Position numbers and translations under genes: made by a program. Shown one piece after another: positions 45,612 to 54,667 of a stretch of 64,000 nt of DNA. Source of the DNA: an uncultured Lachnospiraceae bacterium (GTDB lineage: Bacteria > Bacillota > Clostridia > Lachnospirales > Lachnospiraceae); contig CATLAK010000007.1 of NCBI GenBank assembly GCA_949878435.1, positions 1 to 64,000 of the forward strand. Direction: 5' to 3'. The notes below the pieces were generated by a model. It saw nothing but the letters and a program-made list of their open reading frames with translations. It did no database searches and was not told where the DNA came from. Numbering within the stretch: position 1 is the first letter of the stretch; each line of letters starts with the position of its first letter.

Positions 45612-48176
45612 TTATTTGCGACCGCAGCATTGTTTGTATTTTTTGCCGCTTCCGCAAGGGCAGGGATCGTTTGGATAAATCTTGGCATTCTCCCGCTTCA
45701 CCGGCGCCTTAGCCAGAGAATCATCCTTGTTGGTGCCTGTCACTTTGGCAACCTGTTCTCTCTCCACCTTCTGCTCTACCCTCACATGGAACAGGACTCT
45801 TACGGTCTCCTCCCTGATGTTCTGGGTCATATCATCGAACATCTCGTAACCGCTTAACTTATATTCCACAAGGGGATCCCTCTGTCCATATGCCTGAAGG
45901 CCCACGCCCTGACGGAGCTGATCCATGTCATCGATGTGATCCATCCACTTTCTGTCAATTACCTTAAGAAGGATTACACGCTCCAGCTCACGGATGGCTT
46001 CCGGCTCGGGGAACTCTGCTTCCTTTGCCTCGTAAAGCTTCACAGCTTCTTCCTTTAACTGCTGCTTTAATGCATTCTTCTTCGGCGTATTGATCCGCCC
46101 TCTGTTGATGACCCTTAACGGAATCGTGGGAAGAAGCAAGGTATTGAGCTCTTCCAGATTCCAGTCGTCGTAATCCGTATCGTCGCCGATTACGATGTCT
46201 ACGCAATTCTCTGTAATATCCGTAATCATCTTGTAGATGGCATCCCGCATACTTTCGCCATCTAGCACGCGGCGTCTCTCTTCGTATATGATTTCTCTCT
46301 GCTCATTCATAACCTGATCGTACTCAAGCAGGTTCTTTCTGATACCATAGTTGTTATTTTCAATCTTCTTTTGTGCGGATTCAATTGCATTGCTCAAGGT
46401 CTTATGTTCAATTTCCTGATTTTCAGGAATGCCCAATGCGTTGAACATATTGATCAAACGCTCTGACCCGAACAGACGCATCAAATCGTCTTCCAGAGAA
46501 ATATAGAATTTGGATACACCGGGGTCTCCCTGACGACCGGAACGTCCGCGCAGCTGATTGTCGATACGTCTGGACTCATGCCGCTCTGTACCGATGATCC
46601 TAAGCCCGCCTGCCTCTCTTGCCGCATCGTCCAGCTTGATATCCGTACCACGTCCTGCCATATTGGTGGCAATGGTAACGGCTCCGTGAATGCCCGCATC
46701 CGCAACGATCTCCGCTTCCAGCTCATGGAACTTGGCATTCAAGACCTTATGGGGTATCCCCTGTTTGGTCAAAAGCTTGCTCAATTCCTCCGATGCCTCG
46801 ATGGTAATCGTACCTACCAGCACCGGCTGCCCTTTGGCATGGGCTTCCTTTACCGCCTCCACGATAGCGTACAGCTTCTCTTTTCTTGTCTTATAGACCG
46901 CATCCTGCAAGTCTTTTCTTGCAACAGGCTTATTGGTGGGGATTTCAATGACATCCATTCCATAGATATCACGAAATTCTCTTTCTTCTGTCAGGGCTGT
47001 ACCGGTCATGCCCGCCTTCTTCTCAAATTTGTTAAAGAAATTCTGGAAGGTAATGGTCGCCAGCGTCTTGCTTTCTCTTTTGACCTTCACATGCTCTTTA
47101 GCTTCAATCGCCTGGTGCAGACCGTCCGAATAACGGCGCCCCGGCATGATACGACCGGTAAATTCATCTACGATCAATACCTGATCGTCCTTGACCACAT
47201 AATCCTGGTCCCTGAACATCAGGTTATTGGCACGCAGCGCCAATATGATATTATGCTGAATCTCGATATTCTCCGGATCGGCAAGGTTGTCTATCTGGAA
47301 GAACTTTTCCACCTTATCGACGCCTTGTGCCGTGAGATTGACCACCTTGTCCTTTTCATTGACAATAAAATCTCCGGTCTCTTCTCTCTCCACACCCATG
47401 ATGGCATCCATCTTGGATAAGTCCTCCATGTCCTCGCCCCGCTTCATCTGCTTTGCAAGGATATCGCAGACCTCATAGAGTTTGGTGGATTTGCCGCTTT
47501 GACCCGATATGATAAGGGGCGTCCTGGCTTCATCGATCAATACGGAGTCGACCTCATCGATAATGGCATAGTGGAGCGTCCGCAGTACCAGCTGTGCCTT
47601 GTAGATGACCATGTTATCTCTCAAGTAGTCGAAACCAAGTTCATTGTTGGTTACATAAGTAATATCGCAGTTGTAGGCTTCTCTTCTCTCGTCTGATTTC
47701 ATACTGTTGAGCACCACCCCCACAGTAAGTCCGAGGAATTTATGAACTTCTCCCATCCATTCGGCATCACGCTTGGCAAGGTAATCGTTGACGGTTACAA
47801 TGTGAACCCCTTTGCCCTCCAACGCATTTAAGTATGCGGGCAGGGTGGAAACAAGGGTCTTACCTTCACCTGTCTTCATTTCTGCGATACGCCCCTGATG
47901 GAGGATGATACCGCCGATCAGCTGGACCCTGTAGTGTTCCATGTTCAGCACCCGCCTGGCTGCTTCCCGCACCACGGCAAATGCTTCCGGGAGCAGATCG
48001 TCTAAGGTTTCTCCGCCTGCCAGACGCTTTTTAAACTCTTCCGTCTTGCCGGCAAGATCTGCATCGGATAATGCCTGCATGGACGGTCTTAAGTCTTCGA
48101 TTGCCTGCACGGTATCCTCGATCCGCTTTAACTCTCTTTCACTATGTGTTCCAAATACTTTCTGGATTAAGTTCAT
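45612..48176 (-). CDS. secA: Preprotein translocase ATPase SecA
   Basis: 854 residues. Walker [18 protein letters not shown] near 100, DEAD-like [19 protein letters not shown] near 210, helicase-like [10 protein letters not shown] near 510 and SGRQGDPG near 550, and C-terminal SEC-C zinc motif [13 protein letters not shown]. It drives Sec-dependent export with SecYEG. Standard length. GAGGTATCAAA ribosome site. Confidence 0.97.
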   Translation of the reverse strand: MNLIQKVFGTHSERELKRIEDTVQAIEDLRPSMQALSDADLAGKTEEFKKRLAGGETLDDLLPEAFAVVREAARRVLNMEHYRVQLIGGIILHQGRIAEMKTGEGKTLVSTLPAYLNALEGKGVHIVTVNDYLAKRDAEWMGEVHKFLGLTVGVVLNSMKSDERREAYNCDITYVTNNELGFDYLRDNMVIYKAQLVLRTLHYAIIDEVDSVLIDEARTPLIISGQSGKSTKLYEVCDILAKQMKRGEDMEDLSKMDAIMGVEREETGDFIVNEKDKVVNLTAQGVDKVEKFFQIDNLADPENIEIQHNIILALRANNLMFRDQDYVVKDDQVLIVDEFTGRIMPGRRYSDGLHQAIEAKEHVKVKRESKTLATITFQNFFNKFEKKAGMTGTALTEEREFRDIYGMDVIEIPTNKPVARKDLQDAVYKTRKEKLYAIVEAVKEAHAKGQPVLVGTITIEASEELSKLLTKQGIPHKVLNAKFHELEAEIVADAGIHGAVTIATNMAGRGTDIKLDDAAREAGGLRIIGTERHESRRIDNQLRGRSGRQGDPGVSKFYISLEDDLMRLFGSERLINMFNALGIPENQEIEHKTLSNAIESAQKKIENNNYGIRKNLLEYDQVMNEQREIIYEERRRVLDGESMRDAIYKMITDITENCVDIVIGDDTDYDDWNLEELNTLLLPTIPLRVINRGRINTPKKNALKQQLKEEAVKLYEAKEAEFPEPEAIRELERVILLKVIDRKWMDHIDDMDQLRQGVGLQAYGQRDPLVEYKLSGYEMFDDMTQNIREETVRVLFHVRVEQKVEREQVAKVTGTNKDDSLAKAPVKRENAKIYPNDPCPCGSGKKYKQCCGRK

Positions 48177-48193
48177 TTTGATACCTCACTATA

Positions 48194-48234
48194 CAAAAAA
48201 CTGCAAATCTTATTGTAACAGATTTGCAGTTTAT
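48194..48234 (-). terminator. Terminator of the P-loop ATPase gene
   Basis: Minus strand AAACTGCAAATC-TGTTACAATAA-GATTTGCAGTTT with TTTT tail (48198-48232), between the ATPase and secA. Confidence 0.85.
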
Positions 48235-48276
48235 ATTCAACTACACAAATATTATCATTTTGTAAATAATTCCCAA

Positions 48277-49245
48277 TCATGAAATCAAATTTGTGTTTTT
48301 CATAATGGTCAGAATCTTGTTCGATATCCTCTTCTGCAGATAGACAGGGTTTAACTGCTTCTTGGAATATTTCAGATAACTATCCTGTGTATTACGAATA
48401 ATCTCTGCAGTAAAATACCGTTCCCAACTGAAAAATTCTTTACTTTCAATGTAATCCTCTGGGTGTTCAAGCCTTTCCGCCATTTCATGATTTTCTATCA
48501 CTCCAGACTTTAAAATAATCCACTCAAAGGATTCGGGCAGATAAAGTACTATATTCGAATGCGCCTTCATAAGCTGTACTAATTTCTCCATTTCAGAGCC
48601 AAATGCTGCACCATCCGCAATCACTAATATTTTTTCATCCAGCTGATTTACAATATTTGCAAAAATATTTGATTTACCTTGTGCACTGACACAAATCAAA
48701 CCATGCTTTTCACAAATGCTGCTGAAAAATTGAAAGCCAGAATTTGAGTCCTCGGTAATCACTTTTTCAGATTGAACTGGATAATTGAAGTCTGCCGTTT
48801 GATATAAATGATAAAACTCATTATAAGTACGCTTCAAAGTTCCGTATTTACCAGAATCATGGATTCCATAAATTTCATCTACACTGTACGGAAGAGACGG
48901 AATGCCCTCCCTGGTCACGATTACGTAATAATTGTCTGTGTTCTGAATAGCCGATGCGAAATCATCACTCATGACAAAGTCATTTCCTTCATCAATAAAA
49001 ACAATGCTATCTCTCATCATTGAAAGCTGTCCAATCCATGTACGACCGTCCAGCACGGTACACTCTTTATCGCAGGTAAGTTCTACCCCACTGGCAACCC
49101 CATTTTCGAAATGCTCACGTATCATATTTACAAGTACTGTTTTGCCGGTTGCGCTATCTCCACGGATAACCGTAATATTTCTTTTAATTTTAAAATCATA
49201 ACGTATACGTTTATTCTGAACAATAATTCTATGCATCCCTTTCAT
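48277..49245 (-). CDS. P-loop ATPase partner of DUF4869
   Basis: 322 residues from ATG 49245 (AGAGGG overlapping the upstream stop). Walker A RGDSATGKTVLVN near 27, Walker B SIVFIDEGNDF near 82, then a second segment with a possible second nucleotide-like site (ILVIADGAAFGSEMEKL). Family not recognised; looks like a small, two-lobed STAND- or kinase-like P-loop protein. Starts 12 bases after the DUF4869 stop and ends in a terminator, so the two are a self-contained cassette. Confidence 0.6.
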   Translation of the reverse strand: MKGMHRIIVQNKRIRYDFKIKRNITVIRGDSATGKTVLVNMIREHFENGVASGVELTCDKECTVLDGRTWIGQLSMMRDSIVFIDEGNDFVMSDDFASAIQNTDNYYVIVTREGIPSLPYSVDEIYGIHDSGKYGTLKRTYNEFYHLYQTADFNYPVQSEKVITEDSNSGFQFFSSICEKHGLICVSAQGKSNIFANIVNQLDEKILVIADGAAFGSEMEKLVQLMKAHSNIVLYLPESFEWIILKSGVIENHEMAERLEHPEDYIESKEFFSWERYFTAEIIRNTQDSYLKYSKKQLNPVYLQKRISNKILTIMKNTNLIS

Positions 49246-49257
49246 GTGCAATCCCTC

Positions 49258-49695
49258 TTATACATATAGTCCGGCAATCGGGACAAGTTCTTTCATGCTG
49301 TGAACAATCTGACCTGTATTCAAAATGCAGATGTCAAACGTTCCAACCCCAAAGTCCATCAAGTGACGCAGATTTATTGTAAGATCATCCGTCCCCGCCA
49401 GCTTCAGGATCCATTTAGCACAGTTATCACCGCAAGTAGAGGCATTAAACACTTTGGAACGCTCATTCTTCATAAGAATCAGCGTTTTAACACCGCCGGA
49501 AAGTTCCGTAGGCGCAATCTTTCCCATGACTGGGCTGTCAATTACTGCACTGTCTAAAACAATAGATTTATCCACATCAAGAATCATTTCTCTCGCAACA
49601 GGATCTGTAATCCACGCATCTTCATATACATTCTTAAAATATATTGATGTATTGAAAATAGCCTCCGACATATTACCGTAATAAACATTGAGCAT
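49258..49695 (-). CDS. DUF4869 family protein
   Basis: 145 residues from ATG 49695 (GGGAGG). Recognisable family features: MLNVYYGNMSEAIFNTSIYFKNVYED, APTELSGGVKTLILM, NASTCGDNCAKWILKLAG, NLRHLMDFG and ILNTGQIVHSM. No function is known. It reads like a sensing or substrate-domain protein (an STCGDNCAKWI motif suggests bound metal or thiol chemistry), paired with the downstream ATPase. Confidence 0.75.
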   Translation of the reverse strand: MLNVYYGNMSEAIFNTSIYFKNVYEDAWITDPVAREMILDVDKSIVLDSAVIDSPVMGKIAPTELSGGVKTLILMKNERSKVFNASTCGDNCAKWILKLAGTDDLTINLRHLMDFGVGTFDICILNTGQIVHSMKELVPIAGLYV

Positions 49696-49724
49696 TTTCA
49701 CATACCTCCCTTGAAAATTGCAGC

Positions 49725-49750
49725 AGGCAAAATCGCCTGCTGCGTCCTAC
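49725..49750 (-). terminator. Hairpin between trpB2 and the DUF4869 cassette
   Basis: Perfect 9-bp stem GCAGCAGGC-GATTTT-GCCTGCTGC with a short AATTTT tail. Marks the end of trpB2 or a leader of the cassette. Confidence 0.5.
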
Positions 49751-49792
49751 GCCCTGCGCGGGGTCTTACTTATATTTTAACCAAACATACAA

Positions 49793-51181
49793 TTAGATTT
49801 CATTTCCCGGGAACTTTGGAATCCCTGCCAGCCCTTTGGCAAGGTCTTCATCGGTAGGGATATAATCGCTCATTTCGCCGTCGTTAAAGCGACCATATGC
49901 CACCATATCAAAGTAGCCTGTCCCTGTAAGACCAAAGAGGATGGTCTTTTCTTCTCCTGTTTCTTTGCATTTAAGGGCTTCGTCGATGGCAACCTTGATG
50001 GCGTGAGAACTTTCCGGCGCGGGAAGAATGCCTTCTACTCTTGCAAATTCTTGTGCTGCTTTGAAGACAGAGGTCTGTTCTACGCTGACTGCTTCCATAT
50101 AACCGTCGTCATATAACTGTGACAGCACGGAACTCATGCCGTGATAGCGGAGTCCTCCTGCATGGTTGGGTGCGGGCATGAATCCGCTGCCTAAGGTGTA
50201 CATCTTTGCCAGCGGGCAGACTTTGCCGGTGTCACAGAAATCGTACACATATTTTCCTCTGGTAAGGCTGGGACAGGAAGCAGGTTCAACGGCGATAAAG
50301 CGGTAATCTGCTTCGCCTCTTAACTTCTCACCCATAAAAGGAGAAATCAGACCGCCTAAGTTGGAACCACCGCCTGCGCATCCAATGATCATGTCCGGTT
50401 TGATTCCGTATTTGTCCATGGCAGCCTTCGCCTCCAGTCCGATTACCGACTGATGAAGCAGCACCTGTGTCAGCACAGAACCAAGCACATAGCGGTATCC
50501 TTCCTGTGCCGTGGCTGCTTCCACCGCCTCAGAAATCGCACAGCCAAGGCTTCCCGTAGTTCCGGGGAACTCTTTTAAGATTTTACGTCCCACTTCGGTG
50601 GTGTCAGAAGGGGAAGGAGTCACGTTGGCACCATAGGTCCGCATCACTTCACGGCGGAAAGGCTTCTGCTCATAGGAGCACTTGACCATATATACTTGGC
50701 AATCCAGTCCAAGATAAGCGCATGCCATGGAAAGCGCCGTGCCCCACTGACCTGCGCCGGTCTCCGTGGTCACACCCTTAAGCCCCTGCTTCTTTGCATA
50801 ATATGCCTGGGCTATGGCGGAATTTAACTTATGGCTGCCGCTGGTGTTGTTTCCCTCGAATTTGTAATAAATCTTTGCAGGCGTCTGCAGCTTTTCTTCC
50901 AGACAGTATGCACGGACAAGGGGAGAGGGGCGGTACATCTTATAGAACTTTCTGATTTCCTCCGGTATCTCAAAATAAGCCGTCGTATCGTCTAACTCCT
51001 GCCGGCAGAGCTCATCACAGAAAATGCCCCGCATCTCTTCAAAAGTAAGGGGCTTTAAGGTGCCGGGATTTAACAAAGGCGCCGGCTTATTCTTCATATC
51101 TGCACGGACATTGTACCAGCTGTCCGGCATCTCGTTTTCTTCCAGATAGATTTTGTAAGGAATCTTCTTTTCATCACTCAT
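49793..51181 (-). CDS. trpB: TrpB2-type tryptophan synthase beta chain
   Basis: 462 residues, longer than TrpB1 (~400), as expected of TrpB2. PLP lysine in NNTSGSHKLNSAIAQAYYAK near 108, GAGQWGTALSMACAYLG, and glycine-rich phosphate loop GCAGGGSNLGGL. TrpB2 makes tryptophan from indole and serine without needing TrpA. No other trp gene is nearby, so an indole-salvage or separate role is likely. Own strong promoter. Confidence 0.88.
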   Translation of the reverse strand: MSDEKKIPYKIYLEENEMPDSWYNVRADMKNKPAPLLNPGTLKPLTFEEMRGIFCDELCRQELDDTTAYFEIPEEIRKFYKMYRPSPLVRAYCLEEKLQTPAKIYYKFEGNNTSGSHKLNSAIAQAYYAKKQGLKGVTTETGAGQWGTALSMACAYLGLDCQVYMVKCSYEQKPFRREVMRTYGANVTPSPSDTTEVGRKILKEFPGTTGSLGCAISEAVEAATAQEGYRYVLGSVLTQVLLHQSVIGLEAKAAMDKYGIKPDMIIGCAGGGSNLGGLISPFMGEKLRGEADYRFIAVEPASCPSLTRGKYVYDFCDTGKVCPLAKMYTLGSGFMPAPNHAGGLRYHGMSSVLSQLYDDGYMEAVSVEQTSVFKAAQEFARVEGILPAPESSHAIKVAIDEALKCKETGEEKTILFGLTGTGYFDMVAYGRFNDGEMSDYIPTDEDLAKGLAGIPKFPGNEI

Positions 51182-51206
51182 AACAGTATCTCCATTCTAC
51201 GCACAT

Positions 51207-51268
51207 GGTCCCCGCTGCCGCGGGAACCGATTTTTGTTACTTATATCACATGGCAGAGGGAAAGTCAA
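51207..51268 (-). promoter_or_regulatory. Promoter and leader hairpin of trpB2
   Basis: Minus strand TTGACT (51263-51268), 17-bp spacer, TATAAG (51240-51245). The leader contains the hairpin GGTTCCCGCGGCAGCGGGGACC (51207-51228). No T-box or trp leader peptide was recognised. Confidence 0.65.
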
Positions 51269-51298
51269 TGTAAATGCCTTAAAATCGTTCCTTCTTTT

Positions 51299-52141
51299 TT
51301 ATATGCCAAAAATTTCATCCATCAACTCTACCACCACATCGCATGCATCCTCAAACGCAATATCCATTGCATATTCAAAACCCTTCTGATAATTCTTCCA
51401 CTGCCTCTGCATTACTTCACTCTTCTTAACCGTATCCATAATGCCATGATACTCTTTAACCACTGCCGATGAACCACGCTTCTGTGTGGTGGCGTTCAAT
51501 GCTGCCTTTAACGCATCCGGCTCTATGTTTGTATATTGTAGCTTGGCCAATATATAGATATCGTAGTAGTCTCTTGGTCTGGTATTCTGGTCACCTCTGG
51601 ATATGACTGTCTCCAGTTTTTCCGCCATAATGGTTTCCAGATTATATGCGAGCACCGAAATACTTCTATCCTCCAAAAGAAGCTTGAATTGATACTCTAT
51701 CTCTTTGGGTGTAATTTTGTCCCCCGTCGTAATATCCAATTTCAACGGAACAGCCATTGGCGGATAATTTGCAGCCAAAGAAACACGATACCCGGTATAT
51801 ACATCGCCCTCTCGAATCTCTCCGATGCTGCGAAAACTAAAGGTTACATCATCTTCTAACTCTATTTTGCAAATTTCCTCAAACATTTCCCGTACCGTCT
51901 GTTCATTGACAGGCAAGCCCTTTATGGTTGCATCCATATCCATAGTTGCTCTGGTATCAAGTCCCACCATCGCTGCAATCAGAAATCCGCCTTTCAAAAT
52001 AAAGTTCTGCTGATATTTTGAAATGGATATTCGTTCCAGCAATTTCTCTAGCATGAAGTTCTGCATCACGAGCTGCGCGGATATATGTTTTTCCTTTGCA
52101 AGATTTTTTATAATTGCTTTTAGCTGCATTGCATTTTTCAT
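51299..52141 (-). CDS. AbiEii/AbiGii-type nucleotidyltransferase toxin
   Basis: 280 residues. N-terminal DUF1814 nucleotidyltransferase: FILKGGFLIAAMVGLDTRATMDMDATIKG supplies the GG...R.T.DMD core, followed by LETIMAEKLETVISRGDQNTRPRDYYDIYIL. AbiEii modifies tRNA or other targets and stops growth, protecting against phage. Starts within the antitoxin stop (ATGA overlap). Complete length. Confidence 0.88.
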   Translation of the reverse strand: MKNAMQLKAIIKNLAKEKHISAQLVMQNFMLEKLLERISISKYQQNFILKGGFLIAAMVGLDTRATMDMDATIKGLPVNEQTVREMFEEICKIELEDDVTFSFRSIGEIREGDVYTGYRVSLAANYPPMAVPLKLDITTGDKITPKEIEYQFKLLLEDRSISVLAYNLETIMAEKLETVISRGDQNTRPRDYYDIYILAKLQYTNIEPDALKAALNATTQKRGSSAVVKEYHGIMDTVKKSEVMQRQWKNYQKGFEYAMDIAFEDACDVVVELMDEIFGI

Positions 52142-52731
52142 AACAACATCTCCAGATATGCCCTGAGTCTTTTCTCTACCTTCAAAGTTTTTGCATGCTC
52201 TGACAAAAGCGGAATATTTTTATCCGTTCTGGCTGCATAACGTTTGAAAGCCTCCGTCACTACCTGAATATCCACTTGACTATGTGTGCGTAAAATATCG
52301 CTGAGCGTGCGCTCCACACTATAAACCCTTACCGTATTTCCTCCCGGCGTAGCCACTTCCACCACTCCCAAATCATACAAATCTTCTTTGCACTGCACAC
52401 ATCGAATGTTTTCTTCTTTGGGCTTTGTCAAATTATAATTCGCCGGAAATGTCATATGATATCTGTTCGGTGTCCTGTCCGTTAATTCCCAAAGGAACAA
52501 TGCGGTTTCATGAGAATAGATTCCTCGTTTAAAACGACTCTGCAAATTAAAAATCTCATCATCCCAAACCTCCGGCAAAATATAAACACCTCTTGCTGAT
52601 TTTTCAATCCTACCCTTGTCAACGAGGTATTTGATATTTCCACGAGAGATACCTGCTGCAACCACCATTGCAGTAGTAACCGTACCATTATTCTCTTTTG
52701 CCATCTTGATAATTTCTTCAGTTGCTCCCAC
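52138..52731 (-). CDS. AbiEi-type antitoxin
   Basis: 197 residues from GTG (GAAGGAAAC upstream). Winged-helix N-terminus (MAKENNGTVTTAMVVAAGISRGNIKYLVDKGRIEKSARGVYIL) and the AbiEi fold with RGIYSHETALFLWELTDRTP and VYSVERTLSDILR. It represses the operon and counters AbiEii. Promoter with a flanking inverted repeat lies just upstream. Confidence 0.88.
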   Translation of the reverse strand: MGATEEIIKMAKENNGTVTTAMVVAAGISRGNIKYLVDKGRIEKSARGVYILPEVWDDEIFNLQSRFKRGIYSHETALFLWELTDRTPNRYHMTFPANYNLTKPKEENIRCVQCKEDLYDLGVVEVATPGGNTVRVYSVERTLSDILRTHSQVDIQVVTEAFKRYAARTDKNIPLLSEHAKTLKVEKRLRAYLEMLL

Positions 52732-52750
52732 AATAGTTTCCTTCTCTTTT

Positions 52751-52799
52751 ATTGACTTTTATGCTTATAATTATATCCTTGCACGGCGCAAAAGTCAAT
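52751..52799 (-). promoter_or_regulatory. AbiE promoter within a 9-bp inverted repeat
   Basis: Minus strand TTGACT (52793-52798), 17-bp spacer, TATAAT (52770-52775). ATTGACTTT (52751-52759) and AAAGTCAAT (52791-52799) form a perfect inverted repeat bracketing the promoter, as expected for AbiEi autoregulation. Confidence 0.75.
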
Positions 52800-52912
52800 A
52801 TAATGTCCCAAATCACCACCAATACGTCCACAAGCAATTCAATCATGAGCAGCAGCCCGCCAATAAGTGTTACAACTCCTCCCAAAAAGATACAATACTT
52901 ACCCATGCTGCA

Positions 52913-53635
52913 TTATATTGCATCATCTAAAATCGGCAAGTGATTCAGGCAAGGCGGCAGATGCATCATATGGTGATCGGTTATGGGAGTCAAAATCATG
53001 CCTCCCCCGGTCAGTCTCCCCCAAAATGTCAGCAGCCAGACCGAGCGCAAGTCTGTAGTCACTCCGCCTTCTTCCAATATTCTCATCACCCATTCCAATG
53101 GCGCCATGGATTGTATATGCTCCAAGGTCAGATTTTCTAAGATGCCGCGCGTATTTTTTCCCACTGCAATCATATAGTCGCGAAGCGCGCAGGCTGCGAT
53201 TCCTTTCCCAAACGCCACCGCCTCGTCAAACTCCAGCGCATTTCCGGTGTCTGTAATGGAAGCTCCAATTTTCCTTTGCCATTCGGCATTAAAAATCTGA
53301 CTTTGATTTGCCATTAAAATGTTGCTCACCAGGTCTTCTATGCGGTAGGTATGCCAGAACTGCCAGCACATGGGGACTTTTCTTGTCCCCGCATAGTGCA
53401 GGTCCACATCAAAATCTTCCCTTGGCACTACTGCATTTTGATTTCCCTGCATCATATAGTCCAGAATATAATCTGCTATGGTCTTTTCCGTTCTACCAGA
53501 TATTTCTGCCGGATGCACCATGGCATGGACTTCCAGCGTCAATTTTCTGATCTTTTCTATATCCGTTCCCTCTAATGCCTTTTTTAACTCACCGTATCTT
53601 TCCCTGATTGGCGCAAATAACTCTTCTTTTTTCAT
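52913..53635 (-). CDS. DinB-like helical protein
   Basis: 240 residues, all helical by appearance. HAMVHPAEISGRTEKTIADYILDYM and CWQFWHTYRIEDLVSNILMANQSQIFNAEW supply His residues resembling the metal site of DinB-fold proteins. Function unknown. It follows a WYL regulator by ~50 bases, on the same strand, mirroring the pair at 27831-29359. Confidence 0.6.
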   Translation of the reverse strand: MKKEELFAPIRERYGELKKALEGTDIEKIRKLTLEVHAMVHPAEISGRTEKTIADYILDYMMQGNQNAVVPREDFDVDLHYAGTRKVPMCWQFWHTYRIEDLVSNILMANQSQIFNAEWQRKIGASITDTGNALEFDEAVAFGKGIAACALRDYMIAVGKNTRGILENLTLEHIQSMAPLEWVMRILEEGGVTTDLRSVWLLTFWGRLTGGGMILTPITDHHMMHLPPCLNHLPILDDAI

Positions 53636-53688
53636 AAGACGTAATTCCTTTCATGGTTTTTCCATATTATACCTATTTTCCGCGACAT

Positions 53689-54609
53689 CTATATGTCGTA
53701 ATTAGACAAAAAATTTTTTGCTGTGTCAATCAGCTCTTTTTGATATTCCTCCGGTCCTGCTATCCTTACTTTATCGCCAAAACTTAAAAGCAGCGCCTTC
53801 CACAACCTTTCTTTCGCATGAACGTCAATAAAAACCCGGTTCCTCGTTTCTGTGAGTTTCTCCGCCGGACAATCTGGAAAGTATTCTGACATAAGGTCGG
53901 TGTTCTCATTGTCAAAATGTACTTCAATGTGGATGCAGGTCTGATAATATGCCTGTTCTGAATCTTTCATGCGCTTTTCAATATTTCCGTGTTCGATTGT
54001 TGAAGGGGTATCGTTTATATGCAGATTCTGCATGCGGGCAACCTTAAATGTCCGGTATTGTTTCCTTTCAGGCGAATAAGCAAACAGATACCATGCATAC
54101 CATTTATAATGAATTGCCAGTGGCTCTGCAAATTGCTCTGATTTTTTCCCGCTTGCATTCCGATAATCAAATATAATGTGCTTCCGCTCCGCAATCGCCT
54201 GCTCCAGCAGCTGATTCATGCCTTGCACGTAATTGTTTTCCCTGGTGACGCCAAAATCCCAAAATACTTTTTGTCCGCCTTCTTTTTCTATGATCGCGTT
54301 GTATTTTTCAATCAATGCTTTTAACGTATCGTTTGTGTAGGAGGTTGCCAGACTTTCCAGTGCTTTTATGATCATCTGCTGCTCATCATTCCTAATGCCG
54401 CTGTTTTTTATTTTGTAGGTTGGCAAAATGGAATATCCTCCGTATTTTCCTCCTTCGGCATAAACGGGTATTCCAATTGATGAAATACTGACCATATCAC
54501 GCTGTATCGTCCTGACTGATACATGAAAACGTTCTGCTAAATAGCTGGCGGGAACATGGTCGTGGTTAATCAGGTAAATAATGATTTCCAATATTCTGTC
54601 TGCCTTCAT
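53689..54609 (-). CDS. YafY-type HTH-WYL transcriptional regulator
   Basis: 306 residues from ATG 54609 with AGGAGG. N-terminal winged helix (DHVPASYLAERFHVSVRTIQRDMVSISSIGIPVYAEGGKYGGY), WYL domain near 155-235 (PLAIHYKWYAWYLFAYSPERKQYRTFKVARM) and a WCX tail. Distinct from the regulator at 28460-29359 but with the same build and same type of downstream target. Confidence 0.85.
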   Translation of the reverse strand: MKADRILEIIIYLINHDHVPASYLAERFHVSVRTIQRDMVSISSIGIPVYAEGGKYGGYSILPTYKIKNSGIRNDEQQMIIKALESLATSYTNDTLKALIEKYNAIIEKEGGQKVFWDFGVTRENNYVQGMNQLLEQAIAERKHIIFDYRNASGKKSEQFAEPLAIHYKWYAWYLFAYSPERKQYRTFKVARMQNLHINDTPSTIEHGNIEKRMKDSEQAYYQTCIHIEVHFDNENTDLMSEYFPDCPAEKLTETRNRVFIDVHAKERLWKALLLSFGDKVRIAGPEEYQKELIDTAKNFLSNYDI

Positions 54610-54667
54610 TATCGATACCTCCTGCATATGCATCAAATTCTTTTTTACTGGAAACTATTTCCACTCG

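Noticed and set aside
52718..52906. 62-residue hydrophobic ORF overlapping the AbiEi start
   Set aside because: It covers the AbiE promoter and has no ribosome site; a chance frame.
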